From contig JAVCCM010000108.1 in NCBI GenBank assembly GCA_030765455.1, positions 62,001 through 126,000 of the forward strand: a stretch of 64,000 bases of DNA, given 5' to 3'. This DNA is from Candidatus Electryonea clarkiae (GTDB lineage: Bacteria; Electryoneota; Electryoneia; Electryoneales; Electryoneaceae). The translations under genes and the position numbers were made by a program. Below the pieces are notes generated by a model. The model had not been told where the DNA came from and did no database searches. It worked only from the letters and a program-made list of their open reading frames with translations. This document shows, one piece after another, positions 43,285 to 52,001 of the stretch. How positions within the stretch are numbered: position 1 is the first letter of the stretch; each line of letters starts with the position of its first letter.

Positions 43285-44163
43285 ATGAAATTTCATCTCT
43301 CTATTCCCAGATTATTAATTGTAACGATATTGCTGGTTTCATGCGTTCTCGCTTCATATGGGCAAACCACTTCAGAAAATTCATCATCACTAAGATTAAA
43401 ACATTTAACACTCGCATTCTGGAATGATACTGCCGATGCAGAACGATTTGTAGAGGAAGGGTGGGTATATGCGCCTGATGATTATATTACCACGTCAATC
43501 GCGGCAAATATATCTGTTGATTACAACAATAAGCCCTGGATATTCGCGTGGAATACGAATGTTATCACGTTAAAAGATGAGGGATATAGAACTGATTTAT
43601 TGACCATCCGTTTATCAAAACCGATTACCTGGGAAAAAGGGCAGTTTGTAATATCTGCTGGAATTATGGGCAATGGCAATTTTGGCGGAGAATCAATTCA
43701 AAACGGCTACCATTTCATTCGGAGCCACCGGATCATTGATCTCCCCTACCCGGAATCAAGAAGAATTGGCCCAATGTTTGAAGAACAGGCTGTATTTAAT
43801 ATTTGGGAGACGAATTCAAATTCGTTCTATCTTTGCCTGAAGAATTTCAACGCTCTACCAGCCGGATATCATAGATACAGAGGTATGTTTCTCGCTTCCT
43901 CACAAATTTCCCCCGCAATTACCTGTGAGGCAACCTTTGGTTATTCTGGATTTTACTTGCTGCACGATAGCCTGCAACCTGTTTTTCAGAACGGAATTGA
44001 ATACGGGATTCTGTTTCGCTGGGAATTGCGGGAAAGAGTGACAATCTCTGCCTGGGCTTACGCAAATGCATACCGCAACGATCAATCCATTCCCGGTATT
44101 TCCTTGACATTTGGATCGATTGATAATTCGGACTTACTTACAGGAATGGCGCTGTTTCCTTGA
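43285..44163 (+). CDS. Putative outer-membrane or periplasmic beta-rich protein
   Basis: 292 aa, not recognised. Signal peptide (PRLLIVTILLVSCVLASYGQ), then alternating polar/aromatic strands (PWIFAWNTNVITLKDEGYRT, DLLTIRLSKPITWEKGQFVI, GIEYGILFRWELRERVTISA) and a short terminal strand ending in LLTGMALFP, consistent with a small beta-barrel. No cysteine-based lipobox fits well. Follows the membrane protein with 4 bp spacing. No close family can be named. Confidence 0.75.
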   Translation: MKFHLSIPRLLIVTILLVSCVLASYGQTTSENSSSLRLKHLTLAFWNDTADAERFVEEGWVYAPDDYITTSIAANISVDYNNKPWIFAWNTNVITLKDEGYRTDLLTIRLSKPITWEKGQFVISAGIMGNGNFGGESIQNGYHFIRSHRIIDLPYPESRRIGPMFEEQAVFNIWETNSNSFYLCLKNFNALPAGYHRYRGMFLASSQISPAITCEATFGYSGFYLLHDSLQPVFQNGIEYGILFRWELRERVTISAWAYANAYRNDQSIPGISLTFGSIDNSDLLTGMALFP

Positions 44164-44251
44164 TACTCTTCAAATAGATGATATCATTATAGTTCAGAAT
44201 ATTCATGAAGCTATCAAAATTATAAATTTACTATCGCTTGATTATTTTTAT

Positions 44252-44283
44252 TCTCACGCAAAGTCGCAAAGGTGCAAAGAAAA
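44252..44283. repeat. Copy of the dispersed ACGCAAAGxCGCAAAG repeat
   Basis: TCTCACGCAAAGTCGCAAAG followed by GTGCAAAG: three degenerate CGCAAAG units at 8-9 bp spacing. Short intergenic repeats of this kind (TCTCACGCAAAGGCGCAAAG) are widespread in unrelated environmental genomes. It lies 90 bp after the preceding gene. Confidence 0.6.
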
Positions 44284-44516
44284 ATCTTTTAGCCTTATCG
44301 TTATTAAAAAGTTTCAGGGAATGCATGAAAATAGTGTTTGTGCAAAATTTGATATTCATTTCCCGGACATCAAGCTGTCCGGGGCACACGGCATTGAAAA
44401 ATCTTATTCGTCTTCTCAATTATTGTAATTACAGTTGCGTATTATTCAGGTTGGATGTTTCTAATGAAAATTTGAGTCAGTACTTATTTATGAAAACTTG
44501 GACAGGAAAAAACTGA

Positions 44517-44816
44517 AATGCATATAAAAGCAAAACGGACGACCCCGAATCGTCCGTTTACGCAAATTTTACAGCTCAAAATGTGAAGAGGCCACCTTTC
44601 CAACATTTAGTGCTGCCGAAGCCAAGGGAGGGCCCGGCTTCGCCATCCGGTTTCACCCGTATGTTTTGTCGGGGTCACGAAACGCGCTTGTAATCTTAGA
44701 CGCCGCATCCCCGCACCATGAACGTCATCTGTTTACTTGCACGTCTCGTATCCCGTTGCTATATCTTTAAGCAAGCAACGTACCAATTGAATAATAGCTG
44801 CCTCCAATTATTTTGT
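44517..44816 (-). ncRNA. Candidate ncRNA of about 300 nt with own promoter and terminator
   Basis: The minus strand carries TTGCTT-17-TATATA at 44826-44854 and ends in a perfect 10-bp hairpin (AAACGGACGA / TCGTCCGTTT, 44533-44559) followed by TTGCTTTTAT. Between them is no ORF. GC-rich inner hairpins include CGTTGCT/AGCAACG near the 5' end and CGAAGCC/GGCTTCG near 44620-44645. It lacks the tmRNA tRNA-like arm, the RNase P core motifs and the SRP loop, and I cannot fit 6S. An unrelated small RNA, or a divergent 6S, are the open options. The plus-strand polysaccharide operon starts 390 bp away in the other direction. Confidence 0.55.
44521..44559 (-). terminator. Strong rho-independent terminator of the candidate ncRNA
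   Basis: Perfect 10-bp stem AAACGGACGA / TCGTCCGTTT with a 7-nt loop; on the minus strand it runs into TTGCTTTTATATG. There is no minus-strand gene it could serve other than the candidate ncRNA. Confidence 0.8.
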
Positions 44817-44825
44817 TGGATTGAT

Positions 44826-44854
44826 TATATAAAGTTTAGGTAATTCTAAAGCAA
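44826..44854 (-). promoter_or_regulatory. Sigma-70 type promoter of the candidate ncRNA
   Basis: Minus strand TTGCTT, 17 bp, TATATA (overlapping TATAAT two bases on). Predicted start near 44816. Confidence 0.5.
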
Positions 44855-44859
44855 CTTTC

Positions 44860-45133
44860 AGGAAAAACAATCAACGCTTCACCGCCTCGAGGTGTAAACG
44901 ACATGCACAGAGGTGTGCATGACATACGCACTTGTAAGGGTAAAATGTCTCTCATTTCATGAAATCTAAATGATTTCAACAAATATTTAGCGCCAGATAT
45001 CCTTAGCATCGCAAATGAAATTCTACATATTTAATAGTTCAGTTTTGAACATCTTAATTATTATCAGCTAATCTTCAATCGCTTACACCATCATGCTCTT
45101 ATTAAAGATTTAATAGATTCTTTACAATTATTA
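44860..45133. other. Gene-free spacer upstream of rfbB
   Basis: No ORF. The only structure noticed is a perfect 7-bp hairpin ATGCACA/TGTGCAT at 44912-44930 within a short GC-richer patch that also holds CCTCGAGG. The rest is very AT-rich. Confidence 0.4.
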
Positions 45134-45162
45134 TTGGTATATTTTTATGAATCGTTTATATT
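45134..45162 (+). promoter_or_regulatory. Probable sigma-70 type promoter of the polysaccharide operon
   Basis: TTGGTA, 17 bp, TATATT, 40 bp before the rfbB ATG, in a strongly AT-rich region. Confidence 0.45.
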
Positions 45163-45201
45163 TGCGATTTTGATGATCAATAACAAACCAGTGAAGGTTT
45201 T

Positions 45202-46221
45202 ATGAATGTTTTAGTCACCGGTGGAGCAGGTTTTATCGGCTCCAACCTGATACACTTTCTGCTTAGTCAGAAGCCTGAGTGGAATCTGATAAATGTTGAT
45301 AGTCTAACATACGCGGGGAATCTTGAAAATCTTTCCTCTTGCGATGACAATCCACGCTACTCTTTCGAATTGGCAGATATTACAGATACCGTCAGGATAC
45401 ATGAGGTTTTCGATAAGCATCATCCGGATTTCATATTACATCTTGCTGCAGAATCTCATGTCGATAGATCGGTACTGGATCCTCTTGTTTTTGTTCGTAC
45501 CAATGTCTTGGGAACACAGGTTTTGCTTGATGAAATGCGAAAAACAGTTCCTGGGTCGAGATTCCTTCATGTATCAACTGATGAAGTTTATGGCTCACTT
45601 GGTGCGGAAGGTTATTTCACCGAAGAAACTCCAATTGCGCCAAACAGCCCCTATTCCAGTTCCAAAGCAGGTTCGGATATGCTTGTCCGGGCTGCTTTCA
45701 TAACTCACGGTTTGGACACTGTCATCACACGGTGCAGCAATAACTACGGTCCTTATCAATTTCCGGAAAAACTAATACCCTTGATGTTGAACAATGCATG
45801 GGCAGGCAAACCATTGCCGGTTTACGGTGATGGAAGAAATGTCCGAGACTGGATTTATGTCGATGATCATTGCTCTGCACTCCTGGCTGTGCTTGAGAAC
45901 GGCAGAAGCGGTGAAGTTTATAATATCGGCGGAAATAACGAATGGGCAAACATTGACATTGTAAAATTAATATTGCGGCAGGCAGAAGCATCAGAGGATT
46001 TAATTCAATTCGTTACCGATCGTCCGGGTCATGACCATCGCTATGCTATTGACGCCACAAAAATCGAAAAGGGATTAGGCTGGCAACCAAGGCACTCCTT
46101 CGAGGAAGCGCTGCCTCTTACAATTAAATGGTACGGCGATAATATCGAGTGGACTCGCAGGATAGTTAGTGGTGCATACCGTGATTATTATGAACAACAA
46201 TACGGACAAAGATTAGGATAA
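45202..46221 (+). CDS. rfbB: dTDP-glucose 4,6-dehydratase
   Basis: 339 aa, typical length. Extended short-chain dehydrogenase converting dTDP-glucose to the 4-keto-6-deoxy sugar, precursor of rhamnose and other deoxysugars. NAD-binding TGGAGFIGSNL at the start; catalytic STDEVYG and YSSSK; NNYGPYQFPEKLIPLM and the RPGHDHRYAID motif are specific for the family. A GAAGG ribosome-binding site precedes the ATG. It is the first gene of the capsule/exopolysaccharide locus; rfbA, rfbC and rfbD are not nearby. Confidence 0.95.
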   Translation: MNVLVTGGAGFIGSNLIHFLLSQKPEWNLINVDSLTYAGNLENLSSCDDNPRYSFELADITDTVRIHEVFDKHHPDFILHLAAESHVDRSVLDPLVFVRTNVLGTQVLLDEMRKTVPGSRFLHVSTDEVYGSLGAEGYFTEETPIAPNSPYSSSKAGSDMLVRAAFITHGLDTVITRCSNNYGPYQFPEKLIPLMLNNAWAGKPLPVYGDGRNVRDWIYVDDHCSALLAVLENGRSGEVYNIGGNNEWANIDIVKLILRQAEASEDLIQFVTDRPGHDHRYAIDATKIEKGLGWQPRHSFEEALPLTIKWYGDNIEWTRRIVSGAYRDYYEQQYGQRLG

Positions 46222-46233
46222 GGCAGATTTGTT

Positions 46234-47994
46234 ATGAGGAAATTTATTGTCTCCAGCTTTACCCTGCTTTCGATTTTAGCCTGTGCATATTCTCAAAATG
46301 TTCCTATTGGTGAGCGAGTCTATGACCTGCTTGATCAAGCTTCATTGCGTGGTTTGCTTCATGGTTCCCTGCCAAACTATAAACCATTAACCCGGATAGA
46401 AATCGCAGGTCTATTGATCAGTATTGAGAATAACAGAACGTTGGATGATAATGTACCAATGAATCTCTATCTTGAAATGCGCCGGGAGATAGAATCATAT
46501 AAACGTGAGATAATTAAAATCGCCGGTCTGCAATGGTGGAGAGATCTTCCCCCCTATTATGGCAGGATTAATCGATATTCCCGAAAACTATTACCAACTC
46601 ATATTCCCCCCACCGTTTGGGATAAGAGTGGAAGAACGCTGAATCTCGAATTTGATGATGGTAAATGGCTTACTTTCGATCCAACTTACGTTTTTCAATA
46701 CGACGCTGTAAAAAATCAGAATGATGTTTTCCGTAGAAGATGGGGATTTGTATTAGAATCAGCTCCTGCACCCTGGATGAATGTTTTTTTGAGATGGCGT
46801 GATGTACTCGAATGGGGACGTGAACCATACGAATTTAATACCAGGGATAACATTTTCGATGACCGAATCGGGTATGTAAATCCCAATTCAGTAACAGAAA
46901 TTACTTATGAAGATCTTCTTGGCGGGATGACCATTCACCATTCACCTGCTTCGTTATTTCTTGGAAGAGACCGAATACGCTGGGGACCCGGTCGTTTTGG
47001 AAATTTGATGCTTTCCGGTGAATCGGCGCCGTTTAATCAAGTAAAATTAGATATAGAATTAAGCAAATCTATTCATTTCAGCTCATTATCCGGCAGTCTG
47101 GTAGCATGGCCAGAGCTTCGTGAGACTCTATACCCCGTAGAAAACGGACTATTGCGGACAGTACGCAGGTCTAAATATCTTGCCGCCCATCGCATTGAAC
47201 TCACTCCAAAGCCCTGGATGAATCTTGGTATTCAGGAAGCTGTTGTTTATGGTGAACGTTCATTCGATTTATCATACCTGAACCCTGTTAGTGTTTATTT
47301 CACCGAAGAACATGAGAATGGTGATATGGACAATGCATTAATGGGGAGTGATCTTCGTTTAGGTCCCTGGATACTGATCCCTGGCCAGATATCAGGAATG
47401 CTATGGGGAGAAGTATTGCTAGATGATTTCCAGTTTGGAAAACTCGGCAAAAATTACTATGGAAATAAATCAGCCTGGCTGAGCGGTTGTTCCTTTGCTT
47501 TGCCGGGTGGTTTTCTGCCTGTTGAAGCAGGTTATGAATATGTTAAACTTAGACCGTATGTTTATTCACATATTTTTCCAATAAATGTCTATAAGCACTG
47601 GAATGCACCATTAGGTATGCAAATGCAGCCTAATTCAGATCGTAGTACAGTATGGGTGAATTGGTGGTTGTTACATCATATCAGGTTTGGTTTTGAAGGT
47701 TATTTCCTCAGGCATGGCGCTAACGATGAAACCTATGGAAATGTTGGCGGTAATATAAATGAATCTCATGTAAGAAACCCTGAGAACGAGACTGCTGGTT
47801 TTCTCGATGGATTACGTGATGATCAAAGTCGAGTTTTAATGTGGTTTGACTGGGAGGCTTTTGAAGGACTGGTACTGAGCTTTTCAGTCGGATATGATAA
47901 TGCGACAAACGATTCTTATGATGGAAGATATTTCTCCGCCGGTATTTTGTTGAATAAACCGGAAGACAGGCGTTGGTCTTTGCGGGGAAAATGA
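46234..47994 (+). CDS. Wzi-like capsule assembly outer-membrane protein
   Basis: 586 aa. Signal peptide (FIVSSFTLLSILACAYSQN) followed by a beta-barrel-like sequence rich in aromatic residues. Parts such as GMTIHHSPASLFLGRDRIRW, GPGRFGNLMLSGESAPFNQV and HRIELTPKPWMNLGIQEAVV resemble the capsule assembly Wzi family, an outer-membrane barrel that anchors capsular polysaccharide. The first ~100 residues (DLLDQASLRGLLHG, then LTRIEIAGLL) look like an additional helical domain. It sits 12 bp after rfbB, and chain-length and polymerisation genes follow. Confidence 0.85.
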   Translation: MRKFIVSSFTLLSILACAYSQNVPIGERVYDLLDQASLRGLLHGSLPNYKPLTRIEIAGLLISIENNRTLDDNVPMNLYLEMRREIESYKREIIKIAGLQWWRDLPPYYGRINRYSRKLLPTHIPPTVWDKSGRTLNLEFDDGKWLTFDPTYVFQYDAVKNQNDVFRRRWGFVLESAPAPWMNVFLRWRDVLEWGREPYEFNTRDNIFDDRIGYVNPNSVTEITYEDLLGGMTIHHSPASLFLGRDRIRWGPGRFGNLMLSGESAPFNQVKLDIELSKSIHFSSLSGSLVAWPELRETLYPVENGLLRTVRRSKYLAAHRIELTPKPWMNLGIQEAVVYGERSFDLSYLNPVSVYFTEEHENGDMDNALMGSDLRLGPWILIPGQISGMLWGEVLLDDFQFGKLGKNYYGNKSAWLSGCSFALPGGFLPVEAGYEYVKLRPYVYSHIFPINVYKHWNAPLGMQMQPNSDRSTVWVNWWLLHHIRFGFEGYFLRHGANDETYGNVGGNINESHVRNPENETAGFLDGLRDDQSRVLMWFDWEAFEGLVLSFSVGYDNATNDSYDGRYFSAGILLNKPEDRRWSLRGK

Positions 47995-48051
47995 TATACA
48001 GACACGTAATGATTTTAAATTCATAAAAATTTACATTTTTTGGTAACTTCG

Positions 48052-49293
48052 ATGGGAGAACTTGAAGTGCAATCCGATATGGATAGGCATAAAGCAACTA
48101 TTTGGGATCATTTGGCGCTATTATTGAAATGGCGTAAACTTGTAATCGTCTTCATGACTTTGATGGCGATATCCTCCGTAACATATTCAATCATGGTAAA
48201 GAAGTGGTATTTCAGTGATGCGAGAATCTTGCCTCCTCCGGCAACGATGATGAGCCTGGGTGGTATGTTACCAAACTTGGATCTTGGGCTGCTTGGAGAT
48301 ATGACGGGAATGGATACTGAATCTAAATTAATTGTCGCAGTCCTTGAAAGCCGGAGAATGATGGACAAGGTGATTGACAAATTTGAATGGTCGAAAGTAT
48401 ATAAATACAATTATAAGGAAAAAGCGTATAAGCATTATATGAAAAATGTTATCTGGGAAATATCTGAGGAAGGTTCTTTCTACATTCGTGTAAATGATAT
48501 TGCCCCACAAAGAGCTGCTGAAACTATTAATTATATTGTGGATGAACTCGCAGCTGAATATAATAATATTACCGTGGCACAAGCTCGCAGCCAAAGAATG
48601 TTTATTGAAAAGAGATTGAATCAAAATCTCGAAGATTTGAAAAACGCAGAAGACAGAATGGAAGCATTCCAATCGGAAACTGGTGCGATAGCTCTTGAAG
48701 ACCAGTTACGTTCCACGATACAGGCAATTGCAACTATTAAAACAGAACAAATTTTAGCAGATGTTCAATTGGAGGTTTTTGAAAAGACGCTTCCGGAAAA
48801 CTCTTCAATGGTGATTCAAGCTCGTGAACAATCCAGGGCTCTCGCTGCGCAAGTGAACAAGCTGATTCGAAAGAGCGATGAAAAAGTTCCTTCCGTTTTG
48901 ATCGGTTTGGACATTGCACCTCAGATTGGTGTCGAATACTGGCGACTATTCCGTGAAATTGAACTCCAGGCGAAAATCCTTGAGTTTCTGCTTCCACAGT
49001 ATGAACAGGCAAAGATCTCCGAATTGAAAGAAAAAGGTGATTTATATATTCTTGACTCCGGAGTTATCCCGGAGAAAAAATTCAAACCCAAGCGTGCACT
49101 GATTGTGCTTGCCTGGATGTTTATCAGCTTCGTGTTCTTATATATGTACATTGCTTTTATAGAATGGCTTCATCGATTGAAAGATATCGATCAAAACAGG
49201 TATGAATTAGTTAATGGTGTCTTAAAAGGCTTGCTTCCCGCGAATCTATTCAATTGGAGTAAGCCCGATGACTCATCCGGAGATAAGCGATGA
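48052..49293 (+). CDS. Wzz-type polysaccharide chain length determinant
   Basis: 413 aa from the ATG at 48052; a GTG at 48067 behind GGGAG is an alternative. Two membrane helices bracket a large periplasmic coiled-coil domain: WRKLVIVFMTLMAISSVTYS near the start and ALIVLAWMFISFVFLYMYIA near residue 365, preceded by the proline-rich VIPEKKFKPKRA typical of Wzz/PCP proteins. It controls polymer length and probably cooperates with an outer-membrane exporter, which is not in this window. No tyrosine kinase domain is attached. The stop overlaps the next start by 4 nt. Confidence 0.88.
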   Translation: MGELEVQSDMDRHKATIWDHLALLLKWRKLVIVFMTLMAISSVTYSIMVKKWYFSDARILPPPATMMSLGGMLPNLDLGLLGDMTGMDTESKLIVAVLESRRMMDKVIDKFEWSKVYKYNYKEKAYKHYMKNVIWEISEEGSFYIRVNDIAPQRAAETINYIVDELAAEYNNITVAQARSQRMFIEKRLNQNLEDLKNAEDRMEAFQSETGAIALEDQLRSTIQAIATIKTEQILADVQLEVFEKTLPENSSMVIQAREQSRALAAQVNKLIRKSDEKVPSVLIGLDIAPQIGVEYWRLFREIELQAKILEFLLPQYEQAKISELKEKGDLYILDSGVIPEKKFKPKRALIVLAWMFISFVFLYMYIAFIEWLHRLKDIDQNRYELVNGVLKGLLPANLFNWSKPDDSSGDKR

Positions 49294-50750
49294 CAGCAAT
49301 AGGTGCGTATTTAAAACGCACCGGTGGCGAACCAATCGCTCCAGTTTTCGCCGTTCTTATCATAGGGATTATCTCCCTGTTGGTATTGGTTGCCGTATTT
49401 AACCAGGTTCAGAACGCTATTATCGGTGCCTGTCTGTTGCTTTTTCTATTCCTCTTTGGATGGCGGATAGAAACTCTTCCAGTCTTGTTCCTGGCATATA
49501 TCGCTTTAACCCCAACCGTATATATTCCTGAAGCTTTCAGATTCTTTAAAATCCCTTATTACCCTTACCTCGCCCCTGTTTTACTCTTCGGAATGGTTGT
49601 AATATTTAAACTTGATAGCACAGTAAATTTTTTATCGGACAAAATTGATACATATAAAAATCAAGAGAAAACAGAAACGGATTTAGTTGGAATATTTGTT
49701 TTATTGTTTCTCGTATGGATGGTATTTCAGTCTATCCGTGGAATCGCATTGGGAAACAATCCATATGCTGTACGTTTTGAGGTGATGCATACCATTAATA
49801 TTGCTGGCTATTTCATTTGGAAAACACTTTTTAAGCGTCGCCCAAATATCAAAGCGTGGTTGATAGTTTTGGTATTAATTGAGCTTGCTACTGCAATGCA
49901 ATATTTTTCTCTGATAATCGTCAATTGGGAAAATATTGTTAATTTTGTACTGATGAGAATTATCACGAGGCAAGGACACATGACGCTTGCCGCTATACCC
50001 TTGACAATGGCATTTGCGTTTTCGGCAACAACGAAGAAACATCGAATAATATGGGCGTTGGTTTTAGTCGTAATTCTTGCACATGTGATCTTTACACAAC
50101 AACGCGCTCTTTTTCTCGCAACAGCAGTCACCTTCATTTCAATGTTTACACTTTATGCTTTTCGGGATGGTTGGAACAAGCGAGGATTGGCGATATGGTC
50201 GAGCGGTATGTTAGCACTAACCATTCTTTTCGCCGCTGCTGTTTATTGGGCACTTGGAGCATTCAACGTGGACATAGAAGTACTCTTCAGCAGATGGCAG
50301 CAGTTTGGAACCCTGCAGGATGCCTCCACGATGATGAGGATATATGATATAAAGAACGCTTTGAATCATTTCTTCACTTCACCGATCCTGGGATTAGGTA
50401 TAGGCAAAGAGTTGTTAACCATCCCAAATGGCATGCTATTCATCTACATAGACAATAGTTATATTATAACCCTCTTTAAGGGTGGCTTTGTATATCTTTT
50501 ACTCCTGCTTGCCATTTACATGGGTGGTGCATGGCATTCATGGCAAGTTTACAGGAAAAGCAATAATACCTCGACAAAAATGATCGGTGCAGGCATCCTT
50601 TCAGCATTGATCGGAATAATATTCACCGGGAGTACAAACGTTTGCATGATATACTACCGATTTACCTATGTATGGATGATGTTGATAGCCGCAGCAGTTA
50701 TATTGAACAGATCATTAAATGAACAAAAAGTTGAAAAATCAGATGACTAA
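49290..50750 (+). CDS. O-antigen polymerase/ligase-like membrane protein
   Basis: 486 aa with about 11-12 membrane helices and a large loop near the C-terminus. The arrangement and segments such as ITRQGHMTLAAIPLTMAFAF, VIFTQQRALFLATAVTF and SPILGLGIGKELLTI fit the Wzy_C (O-antigen ligase/polymerase) superfamily, which joins lipid-linked repeat units or transfers polymer. Polymerase (Wzy) is favoured because an initiating transferase and Wzz are in the same operon. It begins with an ATGA overlap with wzz. Confidence 0.85.
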   Translation: MTAIGAYLKRTGGEPIAPVFAVLIIGIISLLVLVAVFNQVQNAIIGACLLLFLFLFGWRIETLPVLFLAYIALTPTVYIPEAFRFFKIPYYPYLAPVLLFGMVVIFKLDSTVNFLSDKIDTYKNQEKTETDLVGIFVLLFLVWMVFQSIRGIALGNNPYAVRFEVMHTINIAGYFIWKTLFKRRPNIKAWLIVLVLIELATAMQYFSLIIVNWENIVNFVLMRIITRQGHMTLAAIPLTMAFAFSATTKKHRIIWALVLVVILAHVIFTQQRALFLATAVTFISMFTLYAFRDGWNKRGLAIWSSGMLALTILFAAAVYWALGAFNVDIEVLFSRWQQFGTLQDASTMMRIYDIKNALNHFFTSPILGLGIGKELLTIPNGMLFIYIDNSYIITLFKGGFVYLLLLLAIYMGGAWHSWQVYRKSNNTSTKMIGAGILSALIGIIFTGSTNVCMIYYRFTYVWMMLIAAAVILNRSLNEQKVEKSDD

Positions 50751-51966
50751 ACAAATGGATCACTCGAAAAAGATATTAATGCTGACATCTCAGCATAGCC
50801 CACTGGACGGAAGAATATTTCATCTCGAAGCAAAAACGCTACGTGATGCCGGTCATTCGGTCACTATAGTAGCAGAAAAGATTGAAAATTATCCTCAATA
50901 TATAGACGGGGTCAGGATAATCACGTACCAGAAATCAGGTAGAGGTATCTTCCGTAAATGGAATACCCTTAAAGCATTAACCTCACATGCTATAAGTATT
51001 AAAGCTGATGTTTTACATGTTCATGAAGTGGATGCGCCGTTGCTTGCTGCGGTATGGGCAAAACGATCATTGTCCAAAAGAGGCAGAAAAATCAAGATTG
51101 TTTTCGATAGTCATGAGGTCTGGCCCTTTTTCTTTGCCGGTAAAACCAAAAACCATTTTGTGCGAGAACTGATTAAACATTTAGTGATCTTTTATGAAAA
51201 TTTTATGTTGTCCCGGTATATCGATGGCGTAATCACAGCACATGAGATTGAAGAAAACTACTATAAATTTCTTGACCCCTGGGTGCCGGTAAGGAAAGTG
51301 TTGGGCGGACCGCCTGTTGATTCCTGGGATGATCCCCCGGTACACACTGGTCCGGTTACTGTAATAGGGTATGATGGATATTTTACTTTTAACAGGGGTA
51401 TGAGGACAGTTCTTGGCGCTTTTGAGATTGTTGCGGCTGAGTTCCCTGATATTAGGCTGCTTGCGGCTGGTGATTTCAAATACCCGGAAGATAAAGATTA
51501 TTTTGAAGCTTGGTGCGAACGTACCGGCTTAAGAGATCGTGTAGAGTTCACCGGGTGGATAGATCGTTCCGATATCGTTAATTACCTGGATCGAATGGAT
51601 ATTGGAATTGTGCCGAATAATCCTGATATTCACAGTATCCGGTGTTGGCCCGCAAATAAAATGATGTATTATATGGCAAGGGCTGTCCCGGTAGTTTCGA
51701 CTCCGTCACCATTGTATATAGATAACATAAAAAAAATTGGCTGTGGTCTCGTTGCTGCATCCTTCGGACATGAATCAGTGGCTGATTCACTTAGGAAACT
51801 AATCGAAAATCCGGATGAATCCCGTAAAATGGGAATTAGAGGCTATAAAATAGCAAAACAAGAATATAACTGGGCTAAAGCCAGGAAAGAACTGTTGAGC
51901 TTTTACGATGAACTGGATACTTTTGACAAGGCGAAAATTGGTGTAATTTCTCAAGATAATTATTAA
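50743..51966 (+). CDS. GT4-type glycosyltransferase
   Basis: 407 aa from the ATG at 50743, which overlaps the preceding stop region; ATGs at 50719 and 50755 are alternatives, none with a clear ribosome-binding site. GT-B fold: N-terminal acceptor domain with HSPLDGRIFHLEAKTLRDAG and ADVLHVHEVDAPLLAAV, C-terminal donor domain with VEFTGWIDRSDIVNYLDRMD and GIVPNNPDIHSIRCWPANKM...YYMARAVPVVST. Cytoplasmic, peripheral. It adds a sugar to the lipid-linked repeat unit of the polysaccharide made by this operon; sugar not predictable. Confidence 0.88.
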   Translation: MTKQMDHSKKILMLTSQHSPLDGRIFHLEAKTLRDAGHSVTIVAEKIENYPQYIDGVRIITYQKSGRGIFRKWNTLKALTSHAISIKADVLHVHEVDAPLLAAVWAKRSLSKRGRKIKIVFDSHEVWPFFFAGKTKNHFVRELIKHLVIFYENFMLSRYIDGVITAHEIEENYYKFLDPWVPVRKVLGGPPVDSWDDPPVHTGPVTVIGYDGYFTFNRGMRTVLGAFEIVAAEFPDIRLLAAGDFKYPEDKDYFEAWCERTGLRDRVEFTGWIDRSDIVNYLDRMDIGIVPNNPDIHSIRCWPANKMMYYMARAVPVVSTPSPLYIDNIKKIGCGLVAASFGHESVADSLRKLIENPDESRKMGIRGYKIAKQEYNWAKARKELLSFYDELDTFDKAKIGVISQDNY

Positions 51967-52001
51967 CCTTACATCTAAACATGTAGTAAGGAAGTAGATA
52001 A

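Noticed and set aside
44517-44816. SRP RNA in the gene-free region
   Set aside because: GCAGCACTAAATG resembles part of the long SRP RNA, but the diagnostic AGGTCC-loop-GGAAGCAGC helix is missing.
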